NCBI GenBank assembly: GCA_041918155.1
Contig: JAYRWH010000016.1
Location: 1-39,862 of the forward strand
Origin: UBA668 sp041918155
GTDB lineage: Bacteria; Actinomycetota; Acidimicrobiia; Acidimicrobiales; Ilumatobacteraceae
DNA: 39,862 nucleotides
Reading direction: 5' to 3'
Position numbers and translations under genes: made by a program
The notes under the pieces: generated by a model
Told to the model about the DNA's origin: nothing
Databases searched by the model: none
The model's input: only the letters and a program-made list of their open reading frames with translations
Shown: positions 39,304-39,862 of the stretch, piece after piece
Position numbering within the stretch: the stretch's first letter is position 1
Layout: every line of letters starts with the position of its first letter

Positions 39304-39309
39304 AACGTA
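39304..39309 (-). promoter_or_regulatory. Putative -10 box of the TrpB2 gene
   Basis: TACGTT on the minus strand, six bases before ATG 39297. It supports that start. Confidence 0.45.
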
Positions 39310-39346
39310 TTCCGTCACCGCGCCGAATCAGAAGCCGAACCCTCGG

Positions 39347-39862
39347 TCAGACGAGGGCCGCACGCAGGTCGCGGCAGGTGATGCCGAGCGCGGTGGCTTT
39401 CGCCGTGTCGAGCACGAGGTGGCCGGGCCGCTCCAGGCCGCTGTCGGCGAGGCTGGCGGTGGGCACACGGGCCGCGCCCGCGCCGCCCAACTGGTGGGCG
39501 AAGGCCTGGGCCATCTCCGCCCTGCTGACGCCGCGCGGGCCGGCGATGTGCAGCACCCCGGTCACTTGCGGCATGTCGGCAAGGCGTACCAGCGCGGCCG
39601 CGACGTCAGCGGCGTGGGCCGGGCAGCGGAACTCGTCGGTGAAGAACGACATGTACCGCTGCCCGCCGAGTACGGCCTCCACGTCGCGCTGGGGCGGCGC
39701 GAGCAGGTCGGTGCCGTAGAGCAACGAAGTGCGCACCACGAGCGCCGACGGGCAGGCGGCCTGCACCTCGTACTCGGCCTCGGCCTTCCACCGGCCGTAG
39801 TCCTGGGTGGCGTCGGGTTGATCTGCCTCCGTGTAGGGAAGTGATCGCCCGGCGAAGACGAG
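39347..39862 (-). CDS. RmlD-like NAD-dependent sugar epimerase/reductase, C-terminal part (5' truncated by window edge)
   Basis: The frame is open through base 39862 and gives 171 residues up to the stop at 39347. It begins LVFAGRSLPYTEADQPDATQ, and the extended-SDR catalytic pair follows in DYGRWKAEAE (Y-x-x-x-K). Then come VVRTSLLYGTD and a substrate domain ending in LGITCRDLRAALV. This is the layout of dTDP-4-dehydrorhamnose reductase (RmlD) and related sugar-nucleotide reductases. The NAD-binding GxxGxxG loop lies outside the window. The product could be rhamnose for a wall linker, but the specific sugar is not shown. Confidence 0.82.
   Translation of the reverse strand, partial: LVFAGRSLPYTEADQPDATQDYGRWKAEAEYEVQAACPSALVVRTSLLYGTDLLAPPQRDVEAVLGGQRYMSFFTDEFRCPAHAADVAAALVRLADMPQVTGVLHIAGPRGVSRAEMAQAFAHQLGGAGAARVPTASLADSGLERPGHLVLDTAKATALGITCRDLRAALV

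Noticed and set aside
1..39862. tRNA, rRNA, CRISPR array, insertion sequence or prophage genes
   Set aside because: Looked for T-loop-like sequences, regularly spaced repeats, transposase DDE or integrase motifs and found none. By-eye inspection could miss a divergent case.

Overview
This window is a compact, GC-rich, almost fully coding chromosomal segment. The best guess is an actinobacterium of the Acidimicrobiia type, an inference from gene content rather than a phylogeny. The clues are twin LCP wall-polymer ligases, a mycobacterial-type HisN, an IlvG-type thiamine enzyme, a wax-ester/diacylglycerol acyltransferase, a mycothiol-type maleylpyruvate isomerase domain, many GTG starts and many leaderless-looking starts. 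I see no tRNA, rRNA, CRISPR array, transposase or integrase.

Layout. 1-363 is the end of a zinc alcohol dehydrogenase. 396-2281 is a MoxR ATPase overlapping a VWA-domain partner. 2288-8151 (minus) holds a cell-wall block, two LCP proteins and an L,D-transpeptidase, behind valS. 8213-8365 is an orphan LuxR helix-turn-helix tail. 8421-13218 (plus) is cysS, an MFS exporter and a membrane O-acyltransferase/SGNH protein. 13233-15314 (minus) is a large lipoprotein alpha/beta hydrolase. 15315-15576 carries a nested inverted repeat and a clear sigma70-type promoter for the acyl-CoA dehydrogenase at 15577-16785. 16786-17915 looks like a genomic scar: the tail of a membrane-protein gene, an SRPBCC gene, about 400 unexplained bases and a second copy of the last 26 codons of the acyl-CoA dehydrogenase. 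18018-24640 holds an alpha/beta hydrolase divergent from a WS/DGAT gene, then a serine beta-lactamase-like hydrolase, a GT-C-like membrane protein, a methyltransferase and an SDR.

24850-29559 (minus) is dxs, a short maleylpyruvate isomerase-type fragment, hisN and a D-aminoacylase-like amidohydrolase. 29626-31281 is an IlvG-like thiamine enzyme. 31470-32423 is an AbiEi/DUF559-like gene bracketed by 34-base direct repeats. 32437-33158 (minus) is an FlK-type thioesterase coupled to a small lipoprotein. 33215-35958 is tldD-tldE. 35962-37871 (minus) is a translationally coupled SPFH protein and NAD-kinase-like protein. 37927-39297 is a TrpB2-type enzyme, and the window ends inside an RmlD-like reductase gene.

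Functional themes: envelope building (LCP, Ldt, O-acyltransferase, GT-C), lipid and acyl-CoA metabolism (ACAD, WS/DGAT, hydrolases, SDR, thioesterase), translation (valS, cysS) and core biosynthesis (dxs, hisN, ilvG-like, trpB2). The most unusual signals are the recurrent orphaned gene 3' ends, the 130-base nested inverted repeat, the widespread TAnnnT box 6-10 bases before start codons, and the SPFH/NAD-kinase-like pair.
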